Assembly (NCBI GenBank): GCA_024275115.1 | Contig: JAJRZT010000032.1 | Span: 1-64,000 of the forward strand | Direction of reading: 5' to 3' | Source: Gammaproteobacteria bacterium | GTDB taxonomy: Bacteria > Pseudomonadota > Gammaproteobacteria > UBA6429 > Thiohalophilaceae | Length of the DNA stretch: 64,000 nucleotides | Shown: piece by piece, positions 45,979-55,011 of the stretch | Layout of the letters: every line of letters begins with the position of its first letter | Position numbering within the stretch: position 1 is the stretch's first letter | Program-made: the position numbers and the translations under genes | The notes under the pieces: generated by a model | Databases searched by the model: none | Seen by the model: only the letters and a program-made list of their open reading frames with translations | Told to the model about the DNA's origin: nothing

Positions 45979-47444
45979 TTTATAGTATTCTCATACGATT
46001 TTTCCTGTTTCAGGAAAAAACCTTGTTTAAGCTTTAATAAAGAAAATCTTTTTGCAAGTTCATACTTTTCAGTTTCTGAATCCAGTTCTGCACGTATCCT
46101 GTCATTATCGAATTGAATAACTGTATTCGTTGTTGAACGGCCAGCACGAAATCGTTTTAATATATCTCGGTATTTTTTTGTTTCATTTAAATAGCGACTT
46201 TCTGTTATTTTAACAATTTCTTTGGAGCGCTCTATCTGTTTTAACAAATCAAATGTTTCATATTTAAGATCTTCGGCAATTGAAACCATTCGCTCATTGT
46301 TAGATTTTTTGTCAATCTGAAGCTGCAATCGTTCTGAGCTAAACGCTCTTTTATCCAGAGCATTCCTGTACTCAATCTTCACCATCCCGGTTGTATCGGT
46401 GTCATTAATAGAATTGTTACCGATATCGCCTCTTCGGTTCTGCACACCTAATGACAAAACAACATCCAGCTTATCTTTTTCACGGTTGCGGCTTAAATTT
46501 AAAGCAGAATCAATCAGTTCTTTTTGCACTTTTAGTTTTTCTATTTCATAATTATTTTCTATCACAACGGCAATCGTTTTATGCACATTCAAGTTATGCT
46601 TGTTCTTATATATATTATCCGTATCAATAATAAATGTACTTACCAGCTCTTTTTCGAGGAAGCGATTAATTAACGCAACTTGCTTCTCTCTTAAATCAGT
46701 AATTTTCTGTTGCTCGAGCTTTAAAGTGTAAATTTGGGAGTCAACCTGTAAAATCTCTCCTTGCTCCAGCAACCCAAGGTTAATATTTTTTTTAATATAC
46801 AAGTGTAACTTTTTAGCACGTTCTAACGATTTGCCTGCTGTTACCAGTCTTGAATCAATCGTAACAACAGCAAAAAACACATCGATTAATTTTAAAATTA
46901 ATTTCTCTTTAACCTGTTTTTTTTCTAAAGCCGAAATTTTTTTCTCTATTGTGGCTTTTCTTACTGCATGTAAATACCCCGGGTTGGTTTCGCCTTCCAA
47001 CAGCGGAATTCGGTAATTAATTTCCAGATTTGCTATATTAGAAGGATTGGGGGCAAAACCAAATAACACCTGCTCTGTTTTAGTGCGTGCGTAACGCCCA
47101 GTTATCGACAACGTGTTTCCGGATTCAAGTAATTTTTGTAAGCCCACGCTAAAATCAACCGTGTCAGACTGCAGACCATAAATAGAAGCATCACGGGAAT
47201 AGCCACCCTGGCTGGTCAGGATCCAGCCAAGCTGACTTTCTGCTTTACCCATTTCATATGCAAGCCGGTTTATATTCAGATCAGCCAGTCTGATTTCTGA
47301 ATATTTATTAATACTTTCATGAATAAACTTATCCAGAGTATAAGCCTGGTTACCCACAGGTAAAGCTTCTGCTGACACCGTTATGCTGTAAGCTGTGTAA
47401 AAAACCACGCATACAAAACTACGTACAAGACCAAGATTTTTCAT
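45975..47444 (-). CDS. TolC-family outer membrane efflux protein
   Basis: The 489-residue precursor has a signal peptide ending near SAEA (about residue 27) and two long coiled-coil-rich repeats separated by short strands, as in TolC/OEP channels. It is divergent in sequence. It overlaps both neighbours by 4 bases, so tetR, this gene and the RND gene form one tightly coupled operon. Confidence 0.85.
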   Translation of the reverse strand: MKNLGLVRSFVCVVFYTAYSITVSAEALPVGNQAYTLDKFIHESINKYSEIRLADLNINRLAYEMGKAESQLGWILTSQGGYSRDASIYGLQSDTVDFSVGLQKLLESGNTLSITGRYARTKTEQVLFGFAPNPSNIANLEINYRIPLLEGETNPGYLHAVRKATIEKKISALEKKQVKEKLILKLIDVFFAVVTIDSRLVTAGKSLERAKKLHLYIKKNINLGLLEQGEILQVDSQIYTLKLEQQKITDLREKQVALINRFLEKELVSTFIIDTDNIYKNKHNLNVHKTIAVVIENNYEIEKLKVQKELIDSALNLSRNREKDKLDVVLSLGVQNRRGDIGNNSINDTDTTGMVKIEYRNALDKRAFSSERLQLQIDKKSNNERMVSIAEDLKYETFDLLKQIERSKEIVKITESRYLNETKKYRDILKRFRAGRSTTNTVIQFDNDRIRAELDSETEKYELAKRFSLLKLKQGFFLKQEKSYENTIK

Positions 47445-48055
47445 TTCGTAATTCCACCCAGTAAAATGGATATTTGCTGTTCAATAAGATCTTCAACATT
47501 CAGGTTTTTATAATCATATTTCTTAAGAGACACATCCCACATTGAAAAATAAACCAATGACGACATAATTACCCTGGCACATAAAATAGGTTCAATATTC
47601 GAAAATTCATTTAATTGCTTTCCATTCTTAAGAATACGAACCAAAATCGATTGAATACGGTGAATGACTTCTTTCATATAATACTGTGTTAATTCCGGAA
47701 ACTTATCTGCCTCGGAAATAATTAATTTTGGCATTCCGGTTAAACCGGACTCTTTGATTGTCTGCCACCAGCGCCTGATTACAAGTTTGAGTAATTCAGC
47801 CTGACTTCCCTGATAAGTGGAAATATACTCTTCCACCTCACTAATCTTTGGTACCATAATTTGATGTACCATTTGCTTAAAAAGCGACTCTTTACTCTCA
47901 AAATATAAATACACCGTCCCTTTCGAAACCTTCGCCTGCCTGGCAATGTCTTCGATTTTAGTCGACGCAAATCCTTTACTAACAAATAAACCAAGTGCAG
48001 CAGTTAAAATTTCCATTGGTCGCAGATCTTTGCGTCTTTGCCATTTTTGCATCAT
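47441..48055 (-). CDS. TetR-family repressor of the efflux operon
   Basis: The 204-residue protein has an N-terminal TetR helix-turn-helix (about residues 12-58) with ILTAALGLFVSKGFASTKIEDIA and SKGTVYLYFESKESLF. The C-terminal ligand domain resembles AcrR-type regulators. It is the first gene of the operon. The TATAAT box at 48067-48062 is only six bases before the ATG, so the message may be nearly leaderless. The ligand is unknown. Confidence 0.93.
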   Translation of the reverse strand: MMQKWQRRKDLRPMEILTAALGLFVSKGFASTKIEDIARQAKVSKGTVYLYFESKESLFKQMVHQIMVPKISEVEEYISTYQGSQAELLKLVIRRWWQTIKESGLTGMPKLIISEADKFPELTQYYMKEVIHRIQSILVRILKNGKQLNEFSNIEPILCARVIMSSLVYFSMWDVSLKKYDYKNLNVEDLIEQQISILLGGITK

Positions 48056-48061
48056 TTACCC

Positions 48062-48091
48062 ATTATATACAATTAACTGACTGGCAGGTCA
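48062..48091 (-). promoter_or_regulatory. Candidate promoter with overlapping TetR operator
   Basis: The minus strand has TATAAT (67-62). An inverted repeat TGAC-6-GTCA (48078-48091) covers the expected -35 region, whose best match is TGACCT with an 18-base spacer. This layout would let the TetR protein repress its own operon. It is inferred from position and symmetry only. Confidence 0.45.
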
Positions 48092-48202
48092 TTTATATTA
48101 TTCTGATTTACAATGAAAAATAACATATGTTTCAATGAGTTAAAAATCATGGCATTTTCCAGATAAACTTTAGAAAATTTAAATTTAACCGATATAAATA
48201 GC

Positions 48203-49426
48203 ATGCCTGATACATCGTCTGAATCCAAAGTTTGCCTTGCCCGACAGCCTATTCTCAATCTCAATGAATCCATTATTGCTTATGAAATGTTGTTTCGACA
48301 AATTAATGCCACAGAAGCAAATGTGATTGATGGCACAGCGGCAACAGCCGATGTCATTATGAACTTATTCAATAATATGGGGTTAAGCAGTGTTATTGGC
48401 AACAAAAAGGCCTTTATCAACTTTAATGAGAACTTTATTCAAACTGACATTATTAATATCCTTCCTAAAGATAGGGTTGTTTTAGAAGTACTTGAAGATG
48501 TCACCGTGGATGCTGAATTATTTAGCCACTTAGAGTCATTGGTGAGCGCAGGGTTTACCTTAGCGATAGATGACTTTATCGATAATGACAGCACCCAAAA
48601 ACTGTTCGAACTCGTTAAAATTATGAAAATTGATATTAGTGACTATTCAGTAGAACAGCTCCTTGAATACGCTAAGCTGGGCGCACAGCATAATCTCACA
48701 CTGCTGGCAGAGCGGGTAGAAACAAAAGAAGAGTTTTTAATGTGTAAAGAAATGGGCTTTGAACTTTATCAAGGGTATTTTTTTGCAAAGCCAGAATACA
48801 TAGAACAGCAAGCAATCCCTTCTAATAAAATAGCCATTATCAATATTTTAAATGATCTTATGGCAGACAAAAATATTGCGGATATTGAAAGAAAAATATC
48901 GCAGGACGTGTCTATCAGCTACAAGTTACTGCGTTATATAAATTCGGCAGGGCTACGGCGTAACACTGAAATTGAAAGTATACAAGCTGTTATACAACTG
49001 CTTGGAGTAAAACCATTATACCGTTGGTTATCGCTATTTTTATTTACTAATGATGATAGTAACAATAATGATTCCAGTTTATTTGCAACAGCGCTCACTC
49101 GTGCATTTTTTCTTGAGCACATCGCTATGCAAACTAATCAGAAAATTGCCAATGACCTCTTTATACTCGGCATTTTCTCTTACCTGGACACACTGTTAAA
49201 AATGCCCTTTTCAGAAGCGCTTAAGGATATATTTATTCCCGAAAACATTAAAACTGCCCTACTTGAGCAAAGCGGCCCCTATAATAACTATTACCAACTC
49301 TCACTGCTGGTCGACACAGAAAATTATAATGATCTTAACCACATTTTAAACAATCTAAAGCTAACAGATGCTCAGGTAACAGAAGCCCATTTATACGCGA
49401 TGCAAATGACCACCAACCTGCTTTAA
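48203..49426 (+). CDS. EAL-HDOD signalling protein (YuxH-like, probably non-catalytic EAL)
   Basis: The 407-residue protein has an EAL domain (about 8-200) and an HDOD domain (about 205-400). The signature EAL is EML (residues 28-30) and the DDFGTGYSS loop is reduced to DDFIDND. The Asn, Glu, Lys and QG positions remain. Such YuxH/CdgJ-type proteins usually bind or sense rather than hydrolyse cyclic di-GMP, and some affect pili and motility. It is divergent from tetR and 62 bases before kdsB. Confidence 0.88.
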   Translation: MPDTSSESKVCLARQPILNLNESIIAYEMLFRQINATEANVIDGTAATADVIMNLFNNMGLSSVIGNKKAFINFNENFIQTDIINILPKDRVVLEVLEDVTVDAELFSHLESLVSAGFTLAIDDFIDNDSTQKLFELVKIMKIDISDYSVEQLLEYAKLGAQHNLTLLAERVETKEEFLMCKEMGFELYQGYFFAKPEYIEQQAIPSNKIAIINILNDLMADKNIADIERKISQDVSISYKLLRYINSAGLRRNTEIESIQAVIQLLGVKPLYRWLSLFLFTNDDSNNNDSSLFATALTRAFFLEHIAMQTNQKIANDLFILGIFSYLDTLLKMPFSEALKDIFIPENIKTALLEQSGPYNNYYQLSLLVDTENYNDLNHILNNLKLTDAQVTEAHLYAMQMTTNLL

Positions 49427-49488
49427 TTAATTATTACCGCCATATGAGTATTTTTGATCTGGCAATTAAAAACATGCATAATTGAACA

Positions 49489-50277
49489 ATGCTACCATTC
49501 AAAATTGTTATTCCCTCACGCTATGCTTCTACCCGCCTGCCGGGCAAGCCATTAATAAAATTAAATGGTAAGCCACTTATTGAACATGTTTACATTGCCG
49601 CATCCAGAACCAAAGCCGATGAAATAATTGTTGCAACGGATAACCACGAAATATTTGAAACTGTCACGTCCTTTGGTGGTAATGCAATAATGACACGGGG
49701 CGACCACCCATCAGGCACCGATCGTATTAATGAAGTTGCTGCACAAAAACAATGGTCAGCCTCCACCATTGTCGTCAACCTGCAAGGGGATGAACCACTG
49801 GTGCAAACCGAGAATGTCCATGCACTTGTTAAACTTCTGGATAAAAATGCCAATGCCGATATGGCAACACTGGCCATTCCCTTTAAAAATATTAGCGATG
49901 TTGTTAACCCGAATAATGTAAAAGTTGTGCTGGACAACCTCAATTTTGCACTTTATTTTAGCCGCGCACCGATTCCCTGGGTACGGGACAGTTTTAGTGT
50001 TAAAACACTAAGCCAGCCAATGGGCAATTTACCCGACTTTCCATTTTATTTGCACATTGGCCTTTACGCTTATCGGGTAAGCACTTTGCAACAATTTTCA
50101 AAGCTGCCACCCAGTATGTTAGAACAGGCAGAGTCACTCGAACAACTGCGGATAATCACAAATGGCATGAAAATAATCGTTGAAACGTCCTCAAACGTCA
50201 TCGGCCATGGTGTTGACACAGATGAAGATCTTCTAGTGGTCGAGAATATCTTAAAAAAACAGGCCAAAAGTAGCTAA
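49489..50277 (+). CDS. kdsB: 3-deoxy-manno-octulosonate cytidylyltransferase
   Basis: KdsB activates Kdo with CTP for the LPS inner core. The 262-residue protein shows IPSRYASTRLPGKPL at the N-terminus, QGDEPL (about 101-106) and PFYLHIGLYAYR near residue 185, all family signatures. Length is slightly above E. coli KdsB. It stands 92 bases before an exported hypothetical gene. Confidence 0.96.
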   Translation: MLPFKIVIPSRYASTRLPGKPLIKLNGKPLIEHVYIAASRTKADEIIVATDNHEIFETVTSFGGNAIMTRGDHPSGTDRINEVAAQKQWSASTIVVNLQGDEPLVQTENVHALVKLLDKNANADMATLAIPFKNISDVVNPNNVKVVLDNLNFALYFSRAPIPWVRDSFSVKTLSQPMGNLPDFPFYLHIGLYAYRVSTLQQFSKLPPSMLEQAESLEQLRIITNGMKIIVETSSNVIGHGVDTDEDLLVVENILKKQAKSS

Positions 50278-50369
50278 AATACGCTAACTTTCAATTTATA
50301 CCTAAAAAAAACTGTCTTCCTACCTGAAAACGCTATAGTGTTGTATAAATATCAACCAGGTAGTAGTCA

Positions 50370-51281
50370 ATGACAATAATAAAATACCTCTTTATCTGCC
50401 TCGGCCTCTTATTCATTAGTAGCAGCAACGCAAACGAAACCCATTACAAACCGTTTATTCTTGCACAACAAACGAATATCGAATTTACAACGCTTGTTCA
50501 AAACACTAAATTACAATTAAGCCAGGCAGGTTACAGCATAGAAGGTGAATACTCTTTGCTACCTGGACACCACGTATTCATTATTTCAAACACCAGATTA
50601 AAGCAACATGCAGGTTTATCCACTAATGGTGCATACGGTGCTAGCATCCGTGTCGCAATTACAAAAACAAAAGAGAATATTCAACTTTCCTTTAATAACC
50701 CCACGTATATGGCACATGCCTACCGCATGCAAGAAGACCTTTCAGATATAACTCAACAGCTCCAGTCTCTGCTCGGGTTTATTCAAAACTTTGGCTCTGA
50801 AAAAGGGCTAACCAAAGATGAATTACGTGACTATCAATATAAAATTTTTATGCCCGACTTTGAAGACCGGCTTGAGCTTGCGGAATACGCAAATTACACC
50901 GTCGCAGTAAAGAAGGTAGAAGCCTCCCTTAAAAAAGGCAATGGAGGAACAAAACTCATTTACAGAATTAACCTGCCCAATAAAAATGAAACCGTCTTTG
51001 GTGTTTCTATATTGGGCAAAGCCGAGCAAACAGAATGTGCGAGTGATCAATTTATTATGGATAAGATTGATTTCCAAAAACTTAAGTCCAGCGCACATTT
51101 ACCTTATGAAATACTTGTCACCGGCCAGCGAGTATTCGCACTGTATGCTGAATTCAGAATAGCCATTAGCTTCCCGGACTTATCCATGGTCGGCGATAAT
51201 AGTTTCTTTTCTATTATGTGCGCACCTTCCGCCATTGAGCATGCGCTCACTTTAGCGGCAGGTAACACCGTGGACAAGTAA
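50370..51281 (+). CDS. Exported hypothetical protein with DUF302-like N-terminal half
   Basis: The 303-residue precursor has a signal peptide (about 1-21, ending SSSNA). Residues about 35-130 show a pattern like DUF302 (LSQAGYSIEGEYSLLPGHHVFIIS, then IRVAITKTKENIQLSFNNPTYMAHAYRM). The rest is not recognised. Two Cys lie near residues 220 and 288. Function unknown. A second protein with a possible DUF302 fold is at 28193. Confidence 0.75.
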   Translation: MTIIKYLFICLGLLFISSSNANETHYKPFILAQQTNIEFTTLVQNTKLQLSQAGYSIEGEYSLLPGHHVFIISNTRLKQHAGLSTNGAYGASIRVAITKTKENIQLSFNNPTYMAHAYRMQEDLSDITQQLQSLLGFIQNFGSEKGLTKDELRDYQYKIFMPDFEDRLELAEYANYTVAVKKVEASLKKGNGGTKLIYRINLPNKNETVFGVSILGKAEQTECASDQFIMDKIDFQKLKSSAHLPYEILVTGQRVFALYAEFRIAISFPDLSMVGDNSFFSIMCAPSAIEHALTLAAGNTVDK

Positions 51282-51312
51282 AGCCCTCTCATTGACGACA
51301 CCATCTACAAGC

Positions 51313-51343
51313 CTGACTGTGCATTGAATCTATGCCCTATAAT
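51313..51343 (+). promoter_or_regulatory. Possible promoter upstream of the membrane kinase gene
   Basis: A perfect TATAAT at 51338-51343 lies 172 bases before the kinase start, with a weak CTGACT -35 (51313-51318) and a 19-base spacer. The gap between the exported protein gene and the kinase (51282-51514) holds no gene. Support is limited to the -10 box. Confidence 0.3.
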
Positions 51344-51514
51344 ACCCAATTTGTAGTTAACGGGCAGATAAAACCATTACACAGAAAGCCCCTCCCGTTA
51401 TACTATACAAACCATTGATTACATTAAGATTAAAAAGCTCTATATCTCGGACACGCTGCCGATATATAAGGAATAATCTAACACCAAAAACAGTACATTA
51501 TAATTAACCTGAAT

Positions 51515-54019
51515 ATGACAGCCAAAAATAAACAAACCACCGCCAGCCACGTTGCATCAGTCATCAGTATACCCGGCTACGAAATAAAGGATTTACTCGG
51601 CCGTGGCGGTATGGCAATGGTATACCTTGCAATACAGGAAAGCATTAGCCGGAAAGTTGCGCTTAAAGTTCTGGCGCCCGACCACACTGATGAAACATTT
51701 TCTGAGCGTTTTCTGCGCGAAGCACGCATTGCAAGTCAGCTTTCTCACCCGAATATTATTACCATCTATGATGCCGGTATTCATAATGGTATTCACTATA
51801 TGTCGATGGAGTACATAAAAGGTAAAAATTTTAATGAAGCACGTGACCTGTTAAGTCGCAAACAAAAAGTTATCATCATTAAACAAATAGCCGATGCGCT
51901 CGACTTTGCAGCAAAAAAGGGTTTTGTACATCGAGATATTAAACCCGAGAATATTTTATTGCATCAGGATGGTCGAGCCATTTTAACCGACTTTGGTATA
52001 GCCCGAACCAATGACGTATCAAAAGGCTTGACCGAAACCGGAAAAATACTCGGCACGCCCTATTTTATGAGCCCGGAACAAACCAAAGGCTTGCAAATCG
52101 ATCACCGTACCGACATATACAGCCTCGGTGTTGTATTATTTCAGGCACTCGCCGGTTATGTTCCCTACGATGGCCCATCACTCGTTGCAATTTGTATTAA
52201 ACATTTGTCCGATCCGATTCCGCAACTACCTAAAGGTCTGGAAATATTTCAACCCATTATTAATATCTGCCTGTCAAAAAAACCAGAGCATCGTTACCAG
52301 CATGCATCTGAACTGGTGAATGCGTTAAACAAAATCACCGATGCGCAGCTCGATGCTATTGATGCAAAGGCTATCGCCTTTAAGAAGGCAGGGCAGGATC
52401 ATTATGCCGCAACGATGGCTGAGCAACAAATAGATCACCAAAAGATAGCTAAACCAAAAAATCGTAAATCCGTAAGCAGGGCTGTCGATACATCACCAAA
52501 ATCTTACAAGCGAAAGGACACTCCGTCTCTTATTGCAGAGTCAGATGATTTTAAAAACCTAAATCGACGAAAAAGCCGACTCCTTATATTATTACTTATT
52601 TTATTTTTTGCCGCCGGTTATTATAAGAAATCGGAATTGCTCATCATATGGAAACAAAAAGCTGAACCGCTTGTAAAAAAATACCTACCGCCTGAAATAA
52701 AAGAATATGTATATCCCACAGTAAAAATACAGCAAGAACCTGAAAAACAAAAACCGATAAAAGCTATTTTAACTACTGAAGAACTTGAAAATAAAAAGAT
52801 ACGACAACTTAAATCTTCACTCGATAAAATACCCGGCAATGCTGTTGAACTCGCAAACATCTACAATGAAAAGCTTATTAAAAACCTGGGAAATGAAGAA
52901 ATCCAGGCGACAATAGTTGAATTAAAACAATGGTATCTAAACAGACTAAAGAGCTTAATCGTAAAAAAAGATTTTGTATCTGCAAATAAAACCATTAATG
53001 AAGTGAAATCACTGTACCCATCCATTAATGAAGATACCAATTTTATTACGCTAACAAAAAAACTAGCTCTAAGTACTCTCAACGAACCTCATTTACAAAA
53101 GTCACGCGTTTATTTTGCGGTTAATGCATTAAATGAACCCGAGGGTGCAAATGCACTCGAAGAACTAAGAATCGTATTAAGCAACGAGCCAGATAACGCC
53201 GAAGCATTGCAAGGGTTAGAACGGATTGCGACTCATTTTAAAAACAAAGCACTAAATGAACTACAGAAGAAAGCCTACTTCAAAGCATTGAAGTCAGCAA
53301 ACTCAGGGCTACAGTCTCGGCACACAGATCCTGAATTACTGCAATTACAGGATAAAATAAAAAGCTTAATCAACAACAAAAATCAAATCAGTAATCTATT
53401 AATAAAGGCCGAGAAAAAAGCACAGAAAGGCTTACTAACAAGCCCCAAAGGAAATAGCGCTTACGACTTATACAAAAGTATTTTATCCATCGAACCTGAT
53501 AACACACAGGCTCAAACAGGATTAGCAAAAATACAAAAACAAATACTACGCAAAGCACATACAGCAACCGTACAAAATAAATTCCGTGAAGCAGCGACTA
53601 TTCTGAATAATGCACAAAGTTTATTCCCAAATAACAAGAAGATAAAAACTGCACAAAGAAACCTGCAAAAGGAAATGGATGCCGTATTGCCCATTGTGCC
53701 AAAGATAAAAGTTAGCAGTACACCTTTTTCTGAAATAACAGATACAACACTGCAAAAAATTAAAATTGGCCAGTTTCTTTATGCTGGCTTCGAATATAAA
53801 AATTTCACACAAAACAATACGGAGCTAACCGTCAATGTTTATAATGGCACAACGCCAAAACTAATAATCCAGAAAAAAATAGTTCTGGTGAATAATAAGG
53901 GGAAACATTTTTTCACCATACAGCTCCCAAAAACAGGCATTACAAATGGCAATTATAGTATTGAATTATTATTTGGAAAATCCAGATTAATAAAATTAAA
54001 TCTGTTTGGTGTGCATTAG
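51515..54019 (+). CDS. Membrane-anchored Ser/Thr protein kinase with TPR-like C-terminal region
   Basis: The 834-residue protein has an N-terminal Hanks kinase domain (about 22-275) and a basic linker. One membrane helix spans about 355-371, and a long probably periplasmic part (about 372-834) has TPR-like helical repeats and a small beta-rich C-terminal domain. Kinase residues are intact: GRGGMAMV (29-36), K51, HRDIKPENI (H139), DFG (D159) and GTPYFMSPEQ. The layout is PknB-like with an external sensor region. It is monocistronic by appearance. Confidence 0.92.
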   Translation: MTAKNKQTTASHVASVISIPGYEIKDLLGRGGMAMVYLAIQESISRKVALKVLAPDHTDETFSERFLREARIASQLSHPNIITIYDAGIHNGIHYMSMEYIKGKNFNEARDLLSRKQKVIIIKQIADALDFAAKKGFVHRDIKPENILLHQDGRAILTDFGIARTNDVSKGLTETGKILGTPYFMSPEQTKGLQIDHRTDIYSLGVVLFQALAGYVPYDGPSLVAICIKHLSDPIPQLPKGLEIFQPIINICLSKKPEHRYQHASELVNALNKITDAQLDAIDAKAIAFKKAGQDHYAATMAEQQIDHQKIAKPKNRKSVSRAVDTSPKSYKRKDTPSLIAESDDFKNLNRRKSRLLILLLILFFAAGYYKKSELLIIWKQKAEPLVKKYLPPEIKEYVYPTVKIQQEPEKQKPIKAILTTEELENKKIRQLKSSLDKIPGNAVELANIYNEKLIKNLGNEEIQATIVELKQWYLNRLKSLIVKKDFVSANKTINEVKSLYPSINEDTNFITLTKKLALSTLNEPHLQKSRVYFAVNALNEPEGANALEELRIVLSNEPDNAEALQGLERIATHFKNKALNELQKKAYFKALKSANSGLQSRHTDPELLQLQDKIKSLINNKNQISNLLIKAEKKAQKGLLTSPKGNSAYDLYKSILSIEPDNTQAQTGLAKIQKQILRKAHTATVQNKFREAATILNNAQSLFPNNKKIKTAQRNLQKEMDAVLPIVPKIKVSSTPFSEITDTTLQKIKIGQFLYAGFEYKNFTQNNTELTVNVYNGTTPKLIIQKKIVLVNNKGKHFFTIQLPKTGITNGNYSIELLFGKSRLIKLNLFGVH

Positions 54020-54048
54020 CTAACATCAGCTTCAGCATGTATCTATGG

Positions 54049-54420
54049 TCACCACTTAGCATCCACAAAATGAATTACTTCCTCTAAATGCCCATCATCA
54101 ATAATGAGCAACAAGGGTACACCCTTTAATGTTTTGCTTTCTGCACGTAGCCAGTGCCGCATTGCAACGGCGTCGCCAGAAAATTGATCACAAAGTACAT
54201 TATAAAATTGGATAAACCGCTGCGCCTGTTGCCAGGCAATAGTTTGAGGTTGTAGTGTTGTTTGCGCGGCGCTGAGCGCAGCAATATCAGCGCATTGCAA
54301 TTTAAGTACCCGGGCTAATTCTGCATTCAGCATGCTAAGCACCTCACTTACCTGCAAAACAGAACAGCTGAGGGGTTTTGGCTCAGTTATTGATGCTATG
54401 ATTTTAAAGGCCTTTTCCAT
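54049..54420 (-). CDS. Orphan Xre/MbcA/ParS-like (DUF2384) antitoxin-type protein
   Basis: The 123-residue protein has a C-terminal segment FSGDAVAMRHWLRAESKT followed by a short PLLLI-type helix and EEVIHFVDAKW. This matches the toxin-binding domain of Xre/MbcA/ParS antitoxins. The N-terminal half is helical but a clear DNA-binding HTH is not obvious. No RES-domain toxin is adjacent. It may be a solitary, repurposed member of the family. The match is by motif only. Confidence 0.6.
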   Translation of the reverse strand: MEKAFKIIASITEPKPLSCSVLQVSEVLSMLNAELARVLKLQCADIAALSAAQTTLQPQTIAWQQAQRFIQFYNVLCDQFSGDAVAMRHWLRAESKTLKGVPLLLIIDDGHLEEVIHFVDAKW

Positions 54421-54483
54421 TCACTTACTATTTAAATGCATTTAATCGCAAATATATTTATCCCCAATATATTATATCCCAGA

Positions 54484-54514
54484 CGAAAAAAACCCCGCTA
54501 AGAAGCGAGGTTCT
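54484..54514 (-). terminator. Intrinsic terminator of the cold-shock gene
   Basis: A 9-bp stem (491-499 with 504-512, one G-T wobble on the message) with a 4-base loop is followed on the minus strand by seven T residues. It lies about 22 bases after the stop codon of the cold-shock gene. Confidence 0.88.
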
Positions 54515-54535
54515 TTTAAAACAACGACTAAATAC

Positions 54536-54742
54536 TTAGCCGTTTAATGTCACTTGTGTTGCCTGAGGGCCCTTAGGACCTGCTTCAACTTCGTAACTTA
54601 CTGAAGCGCCTTCAGCTAAAGTACGGAAACCTTCCGCTGCAATTGCTGAAAAATGTACAAATACATCTGCACTACCGTCTGAAGGAGTAATAAAACCAAA
54701 ACCTTTTGATTCGTTAAACCACTTAACTGTTCCTGTTGCCAT
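54536..54742 (-). CDS. Cold-shock domain protein (CspA family)
   Basis: The 68-residue protein binds single-stranded RNA/DNA. It has both RNP motifs, KGFGFITP (about 15-22) and DVFVHFSAI (about 29-37), and starts [14 protein letters not shown]. The start at 54742 is chosen over one five codons upstream because the former has a GAGG site at normal distance and the usual CspA N-terminus. The upstream region carries an 82-83 bp duplicated element. Confidence 0.95.
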   Translation of the reverse strand: MATGTVKWFNESKGFGFITPSDGSADVFVHFSAIAAEGFRTLAEGASVSYEVEAGPKGPQATQVTLNG

Positions 54743-54790
54743 AAAAAAATACCTCAAAAATTAAAAATGTATAAACTGCAATTAATATCT

Positions 54791-54873
54791 GGCATTTACA
54801 GGAAAAAACTTCATATTTCTTATAAGTGCTTAATAATTTGCAATATCGCTAATTAGAATCAATTTCCATCTAA
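54791..54873 (-). repeat. Upstream element copy 1 of the cold-shock gene
   Basis: This 83-base copy begins GGCATTTACAGGAAAAAACTT and contains TTATAAGTGCTTA and CATCTAA. It is imperfectly repeated 106 bases further on. It lies about 50 bases upstream of the start codon on the gene strand, so it is probably in the promoter or 5' UTR. It does not contain the E. coli cspA cold box. Confidence 0.8.
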
Positions 54874-54896
54874 AAATCAAATTTTGTTACAATTTT

Positions 54897-54978
54897 GGCA
54901 TTTACAGGAAAAACTTTTTGTTTCTTATAAGCGCTTACAAATCTTGCAATAAAACCATTAGACTCAACTTACATCTAA
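54897..54978 (-). repeat. Upstream element copy 2 of the cold-shock gene
   Basis: This 82-base copy begins GGCATTTACAGGAAAAACTT and contains the perfect 10-base palindrome TAAGCGCTTA at 54928-54937, degenerate in copy 1. The two copies are 23 bases apart and in the same orientation. Confidence 0.8.
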
Positions 54979-55011
54979 GTTACCAATTCTACTACACTTT
55001 TACACAAATTA

